Below, one piece after another: positions 5,314 to 13,708 of a DNA stretch of 18,748 nt. Position 1 is the first letter of the stretch. Every line of letters begins with the position of its first letter. The position numbers were made by a program, and so were the translations under genes. This stretch comes from Candidatus Peribacterales bacterium. Lineage in GTDB: Bacteria > Patescibacteriota > Gracilibacteria > Peribacterales > Peribacteraceae. The DNA lies in NCBI GenBank assembly GCA_020059985.1, contig JAGVCI010000075.1, positions 1-18,748 of the forward strand, read 5' to 3'. The notes beneath the pieces were generated by a model. The model had not been told where the DNA came from. It saw only the letters and a program-made list of their open reading frames with translations, and did not search any database.

Positions 5314-8300
5314 CTAGAGACCGGAACACTCTACGACTGCAGCAGTGTTCTCACATGAGGAAAGTGTTTCGCCATTCGCACAGACATCGGAACCGAGGCC
5401 ACCCTTCATAGTGTCGGTTCCTCCTCCTCCATCCATGCGGTCATTGGCGATGTCGCCCTGGAGGGCGTCGTTATCCGTGCCTCCACACATCACGTCGGCA
5501 TCGTTACTACCGATGAGCGTGTCATTGCCGGCGCGACCGATAATGAAGTCGAGTCCGTTGCTGCCATCGAGAATGTCGTTACCCGGTCCGCCATCGAGCC
5601 TGTCGTTGTTGTTGCTACCGTAGAGTTTGTCATTGCCGCCCTCGCCGAACATTTTGTCATCGCCGTTACTTCCGTTCAGCGTGTCGTCATTCCCACCAGC
5701 ACAGACGATGTCGTTGCCGTTACTCGCGTTGATAGTGTCTTTGCCGCTTGTGCCGACCATGACGTCGTTGCCACCTGTGCCGTTGAGCGTGCCGGTGTAG
5801 GGCGATCCACTCGACAATCCGCCGTAGATTGTGGGTGATCCTGGTGCGTTGCTCACGAAGATGGTGGCAGTCTGACCATCACAGATTGGGGCAATCACAC
5901 AAACGCTTGGTTCATGGACGCAGCTCCAGCCAACTTCCACTGCACAGACCGCGGAACATCCGTCACCGCCGAGCTGATCACCGTCATCACAGGTCTCGGT
6001 ACCTTCGATGTCCGCATTTCCACAGGTCTGCGGATCGCAGGCATCTCCCGTGCCGTCGTTATCCAGGTCTTCCTGACCCGGGTTCGCGACGAGCTCACAG
6101 TTGTCCGGTCCATCAAGGACGCTGTCATTATCGTCATCGGGATCTACACAATCGGGGATGTTATCTCCGTCGGTATCCGTCGAGAGAGAGGCATTGTCAT
6201 TCGGGTCCGATCCGCAGGCGATTTCGTCCGCGTCCGTTTGGCCGTCACCGTCGGTATCTGTGGGTTCGATTGTGCAGGTCGCAGAACAGCCGTCGCTGCT
6301 TGCTACGTTTCCATCGTCACACTCTTCGATTCCTTCGAGTGCGCCATTTCCACAGGCAGGCACATGTGTCTCGTCATTGTCTGTTGGGGTGTAGAGACCA
6401 GTCAGGACATTGCCGTTGTCGTAACATCCTGGGTCTGCCGCGTCGATGAAGACGTCCTCGGCGTCCACGTTGTCTACCGTGTCGTTGCATTGGAATGTGC
6501 TCTGACAGGTCGAGGAGCACCCATCGCCGTTTGCGGTGTTTCCATCGTCACATTGCTCACCTGCTGCGAGGTTGAGGATGTTATCGCCACAGATCGGGAG
6601 AGTGCAGTTTGCTTCGCATGTTGCGGACTGACCAGCTGTATCACATTGCTCGCCGCCGTCGACATTGCCATCACCGCAGAACGGAAGAACAACTTCTGTC
6701 TGACAGAATTCGTCACAGCCATCACCGTTTGCCGTGCCGCCGTCATCGCACTGCTCACCAGCCTGGACGATACTATCGCCACAGACGGGGAGTGTGCAGG
6801 CGTTCGTACACTCATCATCATTGATCGAATCTCCGTCGTCGCAGGTCTCCGGGGAATTCACGACGTTATTTCCGCAGAGGTTGGAACAGCCGGTGGCGAG
6901 GTCCGAAACTTCTGCGCCCGTGAGAGCACGGTCGTAAATGCGGATCTCATCCAGGGAGCCGGCGAAGTGCGGTTGCAACAGGTAGCGACCGAAGAGGAGA
7001 TCGCTGCCCGAGGTAATATCCCCGACGTTTGCCGTGTTCGTTCCGACCAATGTGCCATCGACGTACGTCTCGATCGTGAGCGCTGCGCCGCTGCGCTTGT
7101 ACACGCCCGCGACATGGTGCCACTGACCGTCGACTACGTTATTACCGAGGAACGCGTTGTCGTTGATTCCACCTGTGCCGTATCCGAAGAAGTTCACGCG
7201 GCCGTCAGAGTAGAAGTAGAGTCCCCAGCCGTCACCGTCGTAGTTCCCCATGACGGAGCGATTGCCGGTGAGGGTTCTCGCAAAGAGACTGACCGTGAAC
7301 TCGGAGTTACCGAGAGCAAAGTCACCGGAGTTCGCTGCGCGGACAACATCATCCACTCCATCGAATGTGAGGGAGTTCGTGCCGCCAGCGAGCGGTGCAC
7401 CTGCACCAGTCCAGAGTGTTCCATTCTCGAGCGTGCCGTCGTTCCCGAGCGTGAGGTCGACAGTGTTCGTCCCACTTCCTTCCTCCAGTGGCCAGTGGCC
7501 AAGCATCGCACCAACGGGACAGGCGTTAGCGACTTCAATTTGGCATGACGCGTCGCAGCCGTCACCGGTAGCGATGCCTCCGTCGTCGCACGTCTCTCCG
7601 GCTTCAATGGCATTATTTCCACAGATCGTAGTTGTCGTGCCGCTGCACGTCAGGTTGCACTGATTTGGATTGCCATTGAGTCCGCCATCATCACAAGTTT
7701 CTGGAGAAGTCACGATTCCATCTCCACAGTCGACGGTGCACACGCTCGGCTCTGCTGGTGTGCATTCATATCCCGCTTCGACGGTGCAGGACGCAGAACA
7801 TCCATCGTTCGGATTAGTGTTTCCGTCATCGCAGGTCTCCGGAGCAGTCACGATGGAATCCCCACACTCCGGGAGTTGACAGGCATTGGTGCAGCCATCG
7901 TTGTTATTCACATTCCCGTCATCGCACTCCTCGCTTATCTGATCTGGCGCGCCATTTCCACAAGACACCGAGTGCGTTTCATCATTGTCCAATGGCTGAT
8001 AGACACCAGTCGAGACGTTTCCGTTGTCGTAACATCCTGGATCAAATTGATCGCTGAGGGCGTCTTCCGCGTCTGCGTTGTCGACTCCATCGCTACACTC
8101 CACAGTGACCTGACAGGTAGCGTCGCATCCATCTCCGAGAACGATGTTCCCGTCATCGCACTGTTCACCCGCTTCAATAACGTTATTGGGGCAGACAGGA
8201 ATCGTGGTCCCATCACACGTCGCATTACAATGATTGGGTGTTCCATTTAACCCCCCTTCATCGCATGTCTCCGGTGGAGACGTAATGCTGTCACCACAAA

Positions 8301-9747
8301 CTGGTGCCGTACACGAATTCGTACATGCATCAGTGTCAATTCCATTGCCGTCATCACATTGTTCATTGGCGCCATCGTTGTCGATGCCATCTCCACAGAA
8401 TTCATCGGCACAAAGCGCAGTACACCCATCACCTGACAACGTATTTCCGTCATCACATGTTTCCCCCAATTCGATGAAATTGTTTCCACAGGCCGGTGGG
8501 TCACACGCATCACCAATCCCATCGTTATCGCCGTCTTCCTGGTTAGGGTTAGCGACCAGGTCACAGTTATCCGGTCCATCCAAGTCTCCATCGTTATCGT
8601 CGTCGGCATCGACGCAGTCTGCTTCTAGGTCTCCGTCAGTATTCGGGAAGCCTTCATCTACCTGGCTGTCTCCATCATCATCCACTCCATTACAGACCTC
8701 TGGGATGGGGGTACAGACACTAGGATCACCGGTGCAAGAGTAACCGGTTTCCACGGTACAGGTCGCGGAACATCCGTCGAGCGCTGCCAAGTTTCCATCA
8801 TCGCAAGCTTCTGTTCCCTCGACATCGTTGTTCCCACAGGTCTCTGGGTCACAGTCATCACCGATTCCATCGTTATCGCTGTCCTCCTGGCCGGGATTGG
8901 AAATTAAGTCACAGTTGTCATCATTATCAATGAAGCTGTCTCCGTCAGAATTCACAGCTGTATTCGTGAACGTACACGTTACGATGTTCGCTTCATCGAG
9001 GTTGATCGTCGCAGAGCGCGCCCCAAGGTTTGTTGTTGTGCTGGCATCGCCAGTGTCATCACAGACGATGGACGTGACGTTCCATCCGGCAACTGCACTC
9101 TCGGTCACTGTGTAGTTGGTTCCTCCCGGAGCTACAGCTCCCGAGAGTGTTAACGTCATAATATTCTGAAGAACACCATTGCCATCATCATCGAGAGAAA
9201 AATTGAGGGCTGTCGTTACACTCGTGAACGCAAAATTCTGAGAGTGATCGGGAACAGAGTCTTTTTTGATGATCAACACTCCTTCAAAATCGTTCGCTTC
9301 GCACTGGAGAATAGTCGGGCCATTATTTCCATTACAAAAGTCCTGCCCATTTCCACCATTGACAGTATCCGTTCCGTTTCCACCCCGCAGAACATCGTTA
9401 CCATCTTCTCCGAAGATCGTATCTGTGCCGTTCCCTCCATTCACCGTATCGTCACCATCGCCTGCACAAATCGTATCACCATTTTGATTTCCATTTATCG
9501 TATCTGCTCCACTGGTCCCCACCATCACATCTGCGCCACTCGTGCCGTTCAGAATATCTGCATATGCTAAACCATCGTCTGGTCCTCCTACGATGAATCC
9601 CGCCTCGACATAGATGTCCGCTGTCTGACCGTTACAGAGTGGTGCTGCGGCAGATGCCGTGAGTGGTGGGAGAACCACGAAGATTGATAAAACAAAAATC
9701 GGCAGAAAAACTTTTGAAAAGTTTCTGCGCAAATGAGCGAGACGCAT
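5314..9747 (-). CDS. Giant secreted RTX / DUF4215 / thrombospondin-3 / LamG protein
   Basis: A 1477-residue exported modular protein. Residues 1-34 are a signal peptide (KR-rich start, hydrophobic core, ASA site). Modules in order: RTX-like GGxGxD calcium repeats (64-152); a beta-sandwich of the prealbumin-like/SpaA kind (155-264); thrombospondin-3 repeats (266-300 and 370-416); a metal-binding-like CNGVDDDGD motif (352-360); many DUF4215 Cys-rich repeats (CGN..E.CDDGN...DGC...C; 303-346 and 419-738); a LamG/concanavalin-like domain (743-953); more DUF4215 (957-1161); thrombospondin-3 (1163-1238); one DUF4215 (1241-1284); and a final RTX module (1286-1477). No LPXTG motif or C-terminal membrane helix is seen. 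It is probably a calcium- and disulfide-stabilised adhesin or surface fibre; the carbohydrate or protein target of LamG is unknown. The 5' leader is pyrimidine-rich with no Shine-Dalgarno. Confidence 0.92.
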   Translation of the reverse strand: MRLAHLRRNFSKVFLPIFVLSIFVVLPPLTASAAAPLCNGQTADIYVEAGFIVGGPDDGLAYADILNGTSGADVMVGTSGADTINGNQNGDTICAGDGDDTVNGGNGTDTIFGEDGNDVLRGGNGTDTVNGGNGQDFCNGNNGPTILQCEANDFEGVLIIKKDSVPDHSQNFAFTSVTTALNFSLDDDGNGVLQNIMTLTLSGAVAPGGTNYTVTESAVAGWNVTSIVCDDTGDASTTTNLGARSATINLDEANIVTCTFTNTAVNSDGDSFIDNDDNCDLISNPGQEDSDNDGIGDDCDPETCGNNDVEGTEACDDGNLAALDGCSATCTVETGYSCTGDPSVCTPIPEVCNGVDDDGDSQVDEGFPNTDGDLEADCVDADDDNDGDLDGPDNCDLVANPNQEDGDNDGIGDACDPPACGNNFIELGETCDDGNTLSGDGCTALCADEFCGDGIDNDGANEQCDDGNGIDTDACTNSCTAPVCGDSITSPPETCDEGGLNGTPNHCNATCDGTTIPVCPNNVIEAGEQCDDGNIVLGDGCDATCQVTVECSDGVDNADAEDALSDQFDPGCYDNGNVSTGVYQPLDNDETHSVSCGNGAPDQISEECDDGNVNNNDGCTNACQLPECGDSIVTAPETCDDGNTNPNDGCSASCTVEAGYECTPAEPSVCTVDCGDGIVTSPETCDDGGLNGNPNQCNLTCSGTTTTICGNNAIEAGETCDDGGIATGDGCDASCQIEVANACPVGAMLGHWPLEEGSGTNTVDLTLGNDGTLENGTLWTGAGAPLAGGTNSLTFDGVDDVVRAANSGDFALGNSEFTVSLFARTLTGNRSVMGNYDGDGWGLYFYSDGRVNFFGYGTGGINDNAFLGNNVVDGQWHHVAGVYKRSGAALTIETYVDGTLVGTNTANVGDITSGSDLLFGRYLLQPHFAGSLDEIRIYDRALTGAEVSDLATGCSNLCGNNVVNSPETCDDGDSINDDECTNACTLPVCGDSIVQAGEQCDDGGTANGDGCDEFCQTEVVLPFCGDGNVDGGEQCDTAGQSATCEANCTLPICGDNILNLAAGEQCDDGNTANGDGCSSTCQSTFQCNDTVDNVDAEDVFIDAADPGCYDNGNVLTGLYTPTDNDETHVPACGNGALEGIEECDDGNVASSDGCSATCTIEPTDTDGDGQTDADEIACGSDPNDNASLSTDTDGDNIPDCVDPDDDNDSVLDGPDNCELVANPGQEDLDNDGTGDACDPQTCGNADIEGTETCDDGDQLGGDGCSAVCAVEVGWSCVHEPSVCVIAPICDGQTATIFVSNAPGSPTIYGGLSSGSPYTGTLNGTGGNDVMVGTSGKDTINASNGNDIVCAGGNDDTLNGSNGDDKMFGEGGNDKLYGSNNNDRLDGGPGNDILDGSNGLDFIIGRAGNDTLIGSNDADVMCGGTDNDALQGDIANDRMDGGGGTDTMKGGLGSDVCANGETLSSCENTAAVVECSGL

Positions 9748-9859
9748 AGTGGGAGAGGAGTGGGAGATAGAAAGGGATGTATTGAATCAGTTGTGCCTAC
9801 TGCGTTACAAGATGTGGCGTCAATGCAAAGCCGTGGGAAGGACTTTTTCGCGAGTAGAC

Positions 9860-9872
9860 AACATTTAATGTT
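9860..9872. promoter_or_regulatory. Perfect palindrome, possible operator
   Basis: AACATT-T-AATGTT is a perfect 6-bp inverted repeat around one base, about 50 nt upstream of the -10 box of the dioxygenase gene and in the divergent spacer with the giant gene. A second small hairpin, CGCGA-gct-TCGCG, follows at 9877-9889. A regulator site is possible but not demonstrated. Confidence 0.3.
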
Positions 9873-9922
9873 CTTGCGCGAGCTTCGCGTTCATTGTGGA
9901 GCACGCGCTCTTCTAGTGGTGT

Positions 9923-9928
9923 TACACT
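9923..9928 (+). promoter_or_regulatory. -10 box of the dioxygenase gene
   Basis: TACACT ends 6 nt before GTG 9935 and 12 nt before ATG 9941. It helps choose among the clustered starts TTG 9929, GTG 9935, ATG 9941 and ATG 9944: the TTG abuts the -10 box and cannot lie on the transcript. Confidence 0.55.
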
Positions 9929-9934
9929 TTGCAT

Positions 9935-10891
9935 GTGGAAATGATGCAGTCTTCGTCACCGGCAGGCGCCCCACACAGTACGGTTCTCGAGGAGAATATT
10001 CCGTGGTTCATGACTCCGTTTTTTGAAAAGATGCTCGAAGAGTCTTCGCTCTCCGAGAGTGACCGCGCTCTCGTCCGCGCGTACGCGAAAGACGGATATG
10101 TGGTCGTCGACGTGCAGTTCGATGGATTTGATGCTGCAGTCGAACGTATCCGTGGCGTACTCCAGGAAAAAGTCATCGGCCGAGATCGATTGCAGGATGG
10201 CTGGGTGGAGAGCGCGGATATTAAAACTCTCGCGACGCTTCCCTCCATCGAGAGAATCCTCACAATCTTCTACCGGCGCGATCCGATTCCGTTTCAGACG
10301 TTGAACTTCGTGTATGGAACCCAGCAGCGCACGCACAGCGACTCGCTCCATTTTAATTCCGTCCCGAACGGATTTATGTGCGGAGTCTGGGTTGCCCTTG
10401 AAGACGTCGATGAGAAGAACGGTCCGCTCCATGTTTATCCGGGCAGCCACACGCTCCCGATTCTCGACTGTCACGACTTAGGACTTCCTTCTGGTCGAGA
10501 GCATTATCAGGAATACGAAGAGGCGATCCATCGCTATGTGGGTGCCGTGGGCCTCCCCAAAAAAGTGCTGAACGTGAAGAAAGGACAGGCGGTCATCTGG
10601 TCTGCGAATGTGCTCCATGGAGGAGAGGTGATTCGCGATCCCGATCGCACGCGGCTGAGCCAGGTGACGCACTACTTTTTCGATCATTGTCTCTACTACA
10701 CGCCTCTGCACTCCGATCCCTTCATCGGCAAAGTGCATCTGCGTCATATCCGCGATATCCGCACGGGTGAGAACGTGCCCAATATCTACGGTGGTCGCGT
10801 GATTCGCTCAGTTCCCGAACCTGTTCCTGAGCCGACCACTACTCAGCTCGCCAAAAAATTAACGAAGCGTGTGCTCAAGAAATTTTTCTGA
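9935..10891 (+). CDS. PhyH-type Fe(II)/2-oxoglutarate dioxygenase
   Basis: A 318-residue enzyme of the phytanoyl-CoA dioxygenase (PhyH) family, which hydroxylates small organic substrates using Fe(II), O2 and 2-oxoglutarate. The iron-binding HxD motif is His134-Ser-Asp136 (THSDSLHF). The distal histidine is His228 (NVLHGGEV), and an Arg follows in DRTRLSQVTHYF as the expected 2-oxoglutarate ligand. GPLHVYPGSHTLP is the typical family strand. A basic C-terminal tail (AKKLTKRVLKKFF) may touch membrane or nucleic acid. GTG 9935 is chosen from the -10 spacing; ATG 9941 is the alternative. The second GIY-YIG gene follows after 5 nt and is probably co-transcribed. The substrate is unknown. Confidence 0.85.
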   Translation: MEMMQSSSPAGAPHSTVLEENIPWFMTPFFEKMLEESSLSESDRALVRAYAKDGYVVVDVQFDGFDAAVERIRGVLQEKVIGRDRLQDGWVESADIKTLATLPSIERILTIFYRRDPIPFQTLNFVYGTQQRTHSDSLHFNSVPNGFMCGVWVALEDVDEKNGPLHVYPGSHTLPILDCHDLGLPSGREHYQEYEEAIHRYVGAVGLPKKVLNVKKGQAVIWSANVLHGGEVIRDPDRTRLSQVTHYFFDHCLYYTPLHSDPFIGKVHLRHIRDIRTGENVPNIYGGRVIRSVPEPVPEPTTTQLAKKLTKRVLKKFF

Positions 10892-10896
10892 CCCTC

Positions 10897-11151
10897 ATGA
10901 CTCATTTTTTCTACCTCGCTCGGTGCGCAGATGATTCACTCTACTCAGGGACGTGCGTCGATCTCGTGGATAGAGAGAAAAAACACAATGACGGCACTGG
11001 TGCGAAGTACACGCGGTCACGCCGACCGGTGGAGATCATCTATCACGAGGAATTCGCAACGCTCTCTGAGGCACGGCGTCGGGAAGCCCAGGTGAAAACC
11101 TGGACGAAGGAAGAAAAAGAGAAGTTCATTATTTCTTCCCAGCGACCATAA
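10897..11151 (+). CDS. GIY-YIG domain protein (UPF0213/YhbQ type), copy 2
   Basis: An 84-residue GIY-YIG protein, paralogous to the one at 4417-4698 (FYLARCAD, SLYSG, YTRSRRPV, IIY.EEF and EARRREAQVK are shared). It lies 5 nt after the dioxygenase stop and has no Shine-Dalgarno, so it is probably translated from the same mRNA. Its last 23 bp overlap the 3' end of the converging membrane-protein gene. Putative nuclease; the actual role is unknown. The copies diverge mainly in the C-terminal tail and in residues 20-30. Confidence 0.85.
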   Translation: MTHFFYLARCADDSLYSGTCVDLVDREKKHNDGTGAKYTRSRRPVEIIYHEEFATLSEARRREAQVKTWTKEEKEKFIISSQRP

Positions 11152-11539
11152 CGATCGCAGATCCGACGATGGCGCCGAGGACCACGGCCCAGGCGGTATC
11201 GACCAGAGCGAGAGTCGAATCCCAACCCGTGAGGAGGCTGGTATTCACGAAGTTGATGCAACTTCCTGCGAGGAGACCGAGCATTGCTCCGTGCTTGGCG
11301 CCTTCACCCACCGAGCGATCTTTCGCTGCGGCGAAGACGAAGTACGTCATGACCGCTGCGGCGATCACTTCGAACGCGATGAGGAACGGCGGAAAGTCCG
11401 CGCCCATAGCGCCGCCATTGATCGCGGAAATCCGCGTGGCGTAGAAGTCATAGAGCACGACGTTGTGCCAGACGATATCGCCGATGATGAAAAGTACGAG
11501 CGCCGTGACAAAGCCTTTGATGGTGCGTGAGTTGATCAT
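11129..11539 (-). CDS. DUF2177-like four-helix membrane protein
   Basis: A 136-residue integral membrane protein with about four helices (roughly residues 8-26, 49-68, 80-98 and 108-132). The early DIVWHNVVLYDFY and the late FVNTSLLTGWDSTLALVDTAW resemble the DUF2177 pattern (an acidic residue plus Trp in helix 1, and 'TN...L..W....tlvD..WG' near the last helix). Function is unknown. The open frame extends 76 codons further upstream through the facing lipoprotein gene, but ATG 11539 is preferred because the hydrophobic start and a -10 TAGAAT 7 nt upstream agree. It overlaps the second GIY-YIG gene tail to tail. Confidence 0.75.
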   Translation of the reverse strand: MINSRTIKGFVTALVLFIIGDIVWHNVVLYDFYATRISAINGGAMGADFPPFLIAFEVIAAAVMTYFVFAAAKDRSVGEGAKHGAMLGLLAGSCINFVNTSLLTGWDSTLALVDTAWAVVLGAIVGSAIVMVAGKK

Positions 11540-11546
11540 GGCAAGT

Positions 11547-11552
11547 ATTCTA
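11547..11552 (-). promoter_or_regulatory. -10 box of DUF2177-like gene
   Basis: On the minus strand TAGAAT ends 7 nt before ATG 11539. It lies 28 nt from the oppositely directed TAGAAT at 11581-11586, so two leaderless promoters sit back to back in a 54-bp spacer. Confidence 0.6.
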
Positions 11553-11580
11553 TACCTATGTGCAAGGCAAAAAGCTGCTG

Positions 11581-11586
11581 TAGAAT
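11581..11586 (+). promoter_or_regulatory. -10 box of His-rich lipoprotein gene
   Basis: TAGAAT ends 7 nt before ATG 11594 and supports that start over the in-frame ATG at 11558, which lies upstream of this box. Confidence 0.6.
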
Positions 11587-11593
11587 CTTCGTC

Positions 11594-12358
11594 ATGACTG
11601 TTCGCATCTCTCTTCCAGCTCTTTTGATCCTCCTCAGTGCGTGCACGATGTCTGCACCCACCGATCAACATTCGGATCATTCTCAAATGGAAACACATTC
11701 GAACGATGAATCCACTCTTATCATTGAAGATCGTAGTGGTCCGTCGGAGGTTGCCTTTGCCGTGCAAGGTCCTCGGGGTATTTTCACTGATTTTGGGATT
11801 TCACATACAAAAGAGATGCACCTGATCATCGTGCGAGATGATCTTCGACACTTCGCGCATCTTCATCCAACTCGTGATCGAGAGGAAACGTGGAGCGTAT
11901 CATTCACACCACCCGCACCCGGAAATTATTGGATGTATGCGGACTTCGTAGAGGCGGATGCCACACCGCACACATTACGGTGGGAGCGAAAATATTCCGG
12001 AGACCCCGAGCCGCATGGCATCGTTCAGGATTTCTCGCGCGAAAAAACACTCGATGGCATCACGTTCGAGGCCGAGAAGATCTCGACCGCGAACGGTCAG
12101 GAGTTTCATTATCACATTACCGACGTCACTGGATCACTGGTCACTCCGGAAGAATATCTCGGTGCGAGCGGTCACAGTGTGCTCATCTCACCCTCGGGAG
12201 ATTTCGTGCACACCCATCCCAACCACGGAATGGATCACGGAGATACGGAGGGCATCGTTTTCATGACTGCTCCTCTGAGTGACTCGTTCTACCGGTCTTT
12301 CACTCAATTCCAAATTGATGGCGTCGTTCGCACGGTCGATTTTGACTGGGAAAGATAG
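11594..12358 (+). CDS. His-rich lipoprotein with two HxHP beta-domains
   Basis: A 254-residue exported lipoprotein: MTVRISLPALLILLSAC gives lipobox LSAC with Cys17. A His/Asp/Ser-rich linker (about 20-45) precedes two related beta-sandwich halves. The first has MHLIIVRDDLRHFAHLHP followed by PAPGNYWMYADF; the second has GHSVLISPSGDFVHTHPNH. The 'HLI...DL..FxHxHP' signature is found in exported proteins often near metal or redox genes, and I would place it with YtkA/FixH-like folds only tentatively. The clustered His and Met (including HPNHGMDHGD) suggest metal, perhaps copper, binding. It is divergent from the DUF2177-like gene. Function is not established. Confidence 0.7.
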   Translation: MTVRISLPALLILLSACTMSAPTDQHSDHSQMETHSNDESTLIIEDRSGPSEVAFAVQGPRGIFTDFGISHTKEMHLIIVRDDLRHFAHLHPTRDREETWSVSFTPPAPGNYWMYADFVEADATPHTLRWERKYSGDPEPHGIVQDFSREKTLDGITFEAEKISTANGQEFHYHITDVTGSLVTPEEYLGASGHSVLISPSGDFVHTHPNHGMDHGDTEGIVFMTAPLSDSFYRSFTQFQIDGVVRTVDFDWER

Positions 12359-12404
12359 CTCCTATATTCCCGACTTTCCGCTCTACAATCAGACAAAAGG
12401 GGCG

Positions 12405-12410
12405 TACAGT
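12405..12410 (+). promoter_or_regulatory. -10 box of DEAD-box gene
   Basis: TACAGT ends 8 nt before ATG 12419. A second possible promoter, TTGACT (12342-12347) with TATATT (12363-12368) at a 15-nt spacing, would give a leader of about 45 nt. Confidence 0.5.
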
Positions 12411-12418
12411 CTCGTCAC

Positions 12419-13708
12419 ATGCAAACCAGTGACGCATCGACACCAGGGGCAACGGGATTTGAAGCGCTTGGAATTGATCCGCGCTTCCTCAAAGTCCTCA
12501 CCACGCGCGGAATTACCACTCCGACGCCCATCCAACATCAGACCATTCCGGCTGCACTCGAGGGGAAAGACATCATCGGGATCGCGCAAACCGGAACAGG
12601 AAAAACGTTCGCCTTTGGTCTTCCTCTTCTCCAGAGACTTGCGTCTGAGAAGGGGAGAGCGCTCATTGTCCTACCCACGCGCGAACTCGCGCAGCAAGTA
12701 GAGGATGCGTTGATGCCGTTCGCGTCGACCTGCGGGATCCGCATGGCGGTGTTCGTTGGTGGAGCGTCGATGCACCTCCAGAAAAAAATGCTCAAGAACA
12801 ATCCGCGTATCTTGGTCGCGACTCCGGGAAGACTCAATGATCACCTGGAGCAGCGTACGGTGACGCTCAAAGAGGTGAGTATCCTCGTCTTGGATGAAGC
12901 GGACCGCATGCTCGACATGGGTTTCAAGCCGCAGATCGATCGCATCCTCCAGCATGTCCCGCGCGAGCGTCAGACATTGCTCTTCTCCGCGACCATGCCG
13001 CAGGAAATCATGGGACTCGCGTCCGCGGAGATGAAACTTCCTCTCAGAATTGAAGTCGCACCGAGTGGAACGACTGCCGACCGAGTGGAACAGGAGCTCA
13101 TCATCGTCCGACAGGAGAATAAACTTGCTCTTCTGCAGTCAGTCCTCAAAGATTTCCAAGGATCCGCTCTCGTTTTCTCGCGCACGAAGCACGGCGCCAA
13201 GAAAATCGCGAAGGCACTCAACGTCGCAGGGTTCAAAGCGGCGGAGATCCACGCAAACCGCACTTTGGGTCAGCGCCGCGAAGCACTCGAGGGATTCAAG
13301 AAAGGTCGCTACCGTGTTTTGGTCGCGACGGACATCGCCGCGCGCGGCATCGACGTCACTGGAATCGAAGTCGTCATCAACTATGACCTCCCGAATGATG
13401 CTGCAGACTACGTGCACCGCATCGGTCGCACGGGTCGTGCTGGCCGCGAGGGTCACGCTGTCTCGTTTGCGACGCCGGCTCAAGCGCGCGACGTCCGCGA
13501 TATCGAACGACTGATCCGTGCCGAGCTCAAACGCCGTGCACACCCAGCTCATGCGCCGGTCACCTTCGAATACGAACCGCCCAGAGGCGGCCGCCCACCG
13601 CAGAAACGCTTCGGGCAATCACCATTCCGCGGCAAACGATCCTTCGGCGGACGCCGTGGCGGAGGTGGTGGTGGAGGAAGAGGAGGACACCGCAGACCAA
13701 GTCGATAA
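12419..13708 (+). CDS. DEAD-box ATP-dependent RNA helicase (RhlE-like)
   Basis: A 429-residue helicase that unwinds or remodels RNA, probably in ribosome assembly or mRNA decay. All motifs are intact: the Q region with GITTPTPIQHQTIP (31-44), motif I AQTGTGKT (56-63), PTRELA (86-91), TPGR (135-138), DEAD (159-162), SAT (190-192), ATDIAARGID (303-312) and HRIGRTGR (333-340). The last 40 residues are an Arg/Gly tail with a poly-Gly run (414-420), typical of RhlE/DeaD-like RNA-binding tails. It ends one base before the converging lipoprotein gene, with no terminator between them. Confidence 0.95.
   Translation: MQTSDASTPGATGFEALGIDPRFLKVLTTRGITTPTPIQHQTIPAALEGKDIIGIAQTGTGKTFAFGLPLLQRLASEKGRALIVLPTRELAQQVEDALMPFASTCGIRMAVFVGGASMHLQKKMLKNNPRILVATPGRLNDHLEQRTVTLKEVSILVLDEADRMLDMGFKPQIDRILQHVPRERQTLLFSATMPQEIMGLASAEMKLPLRIEVAPSGTTADRVEQELIIVRQENKLALLQSVLKDFQGSALVFSRTKHGAKKIAKALNVAGFKAAEIHANRTLGQRREALEGFKKGRYRVLVATDIAARGIDVTGIEVVINYDLPNDAADYVHRIGRTGRAGREGHAVSFATPAQARDVRDIERLIRAELKRRAHPAHAPVTFEYEPPRGGRPPQKRFGQSPFRGKRSFGGRRGGGGGGGRGGHRRPSR

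Noticed and set aside
5914..7548. A 544-codon plus-strand open frame inside the giant gene
   Set aside because: It is antisense to the well-formed DUF4215/LamG protein. Its composition mirrors the repeat codons, it has no domain-like motifs, and the minus-strand protein has a signal peptide and a complete module order.
5400..9560. CRISPR-like regular repetition
   Set aside because: The periodic similarity is that of coding DUF4215, thrombospondin-3 and RTX repeats in one open frame. There are no constant-length identical repeats or unique spacers.
11540..11767. 76-codon upstream extension of the DUF2177-like protein
   Set aside because: It is antisense to the facing lipoprotein gene and its signal peptide. 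The membrane protein starts naturally at ATG 11539, with a -10 box 7 nt upstream.
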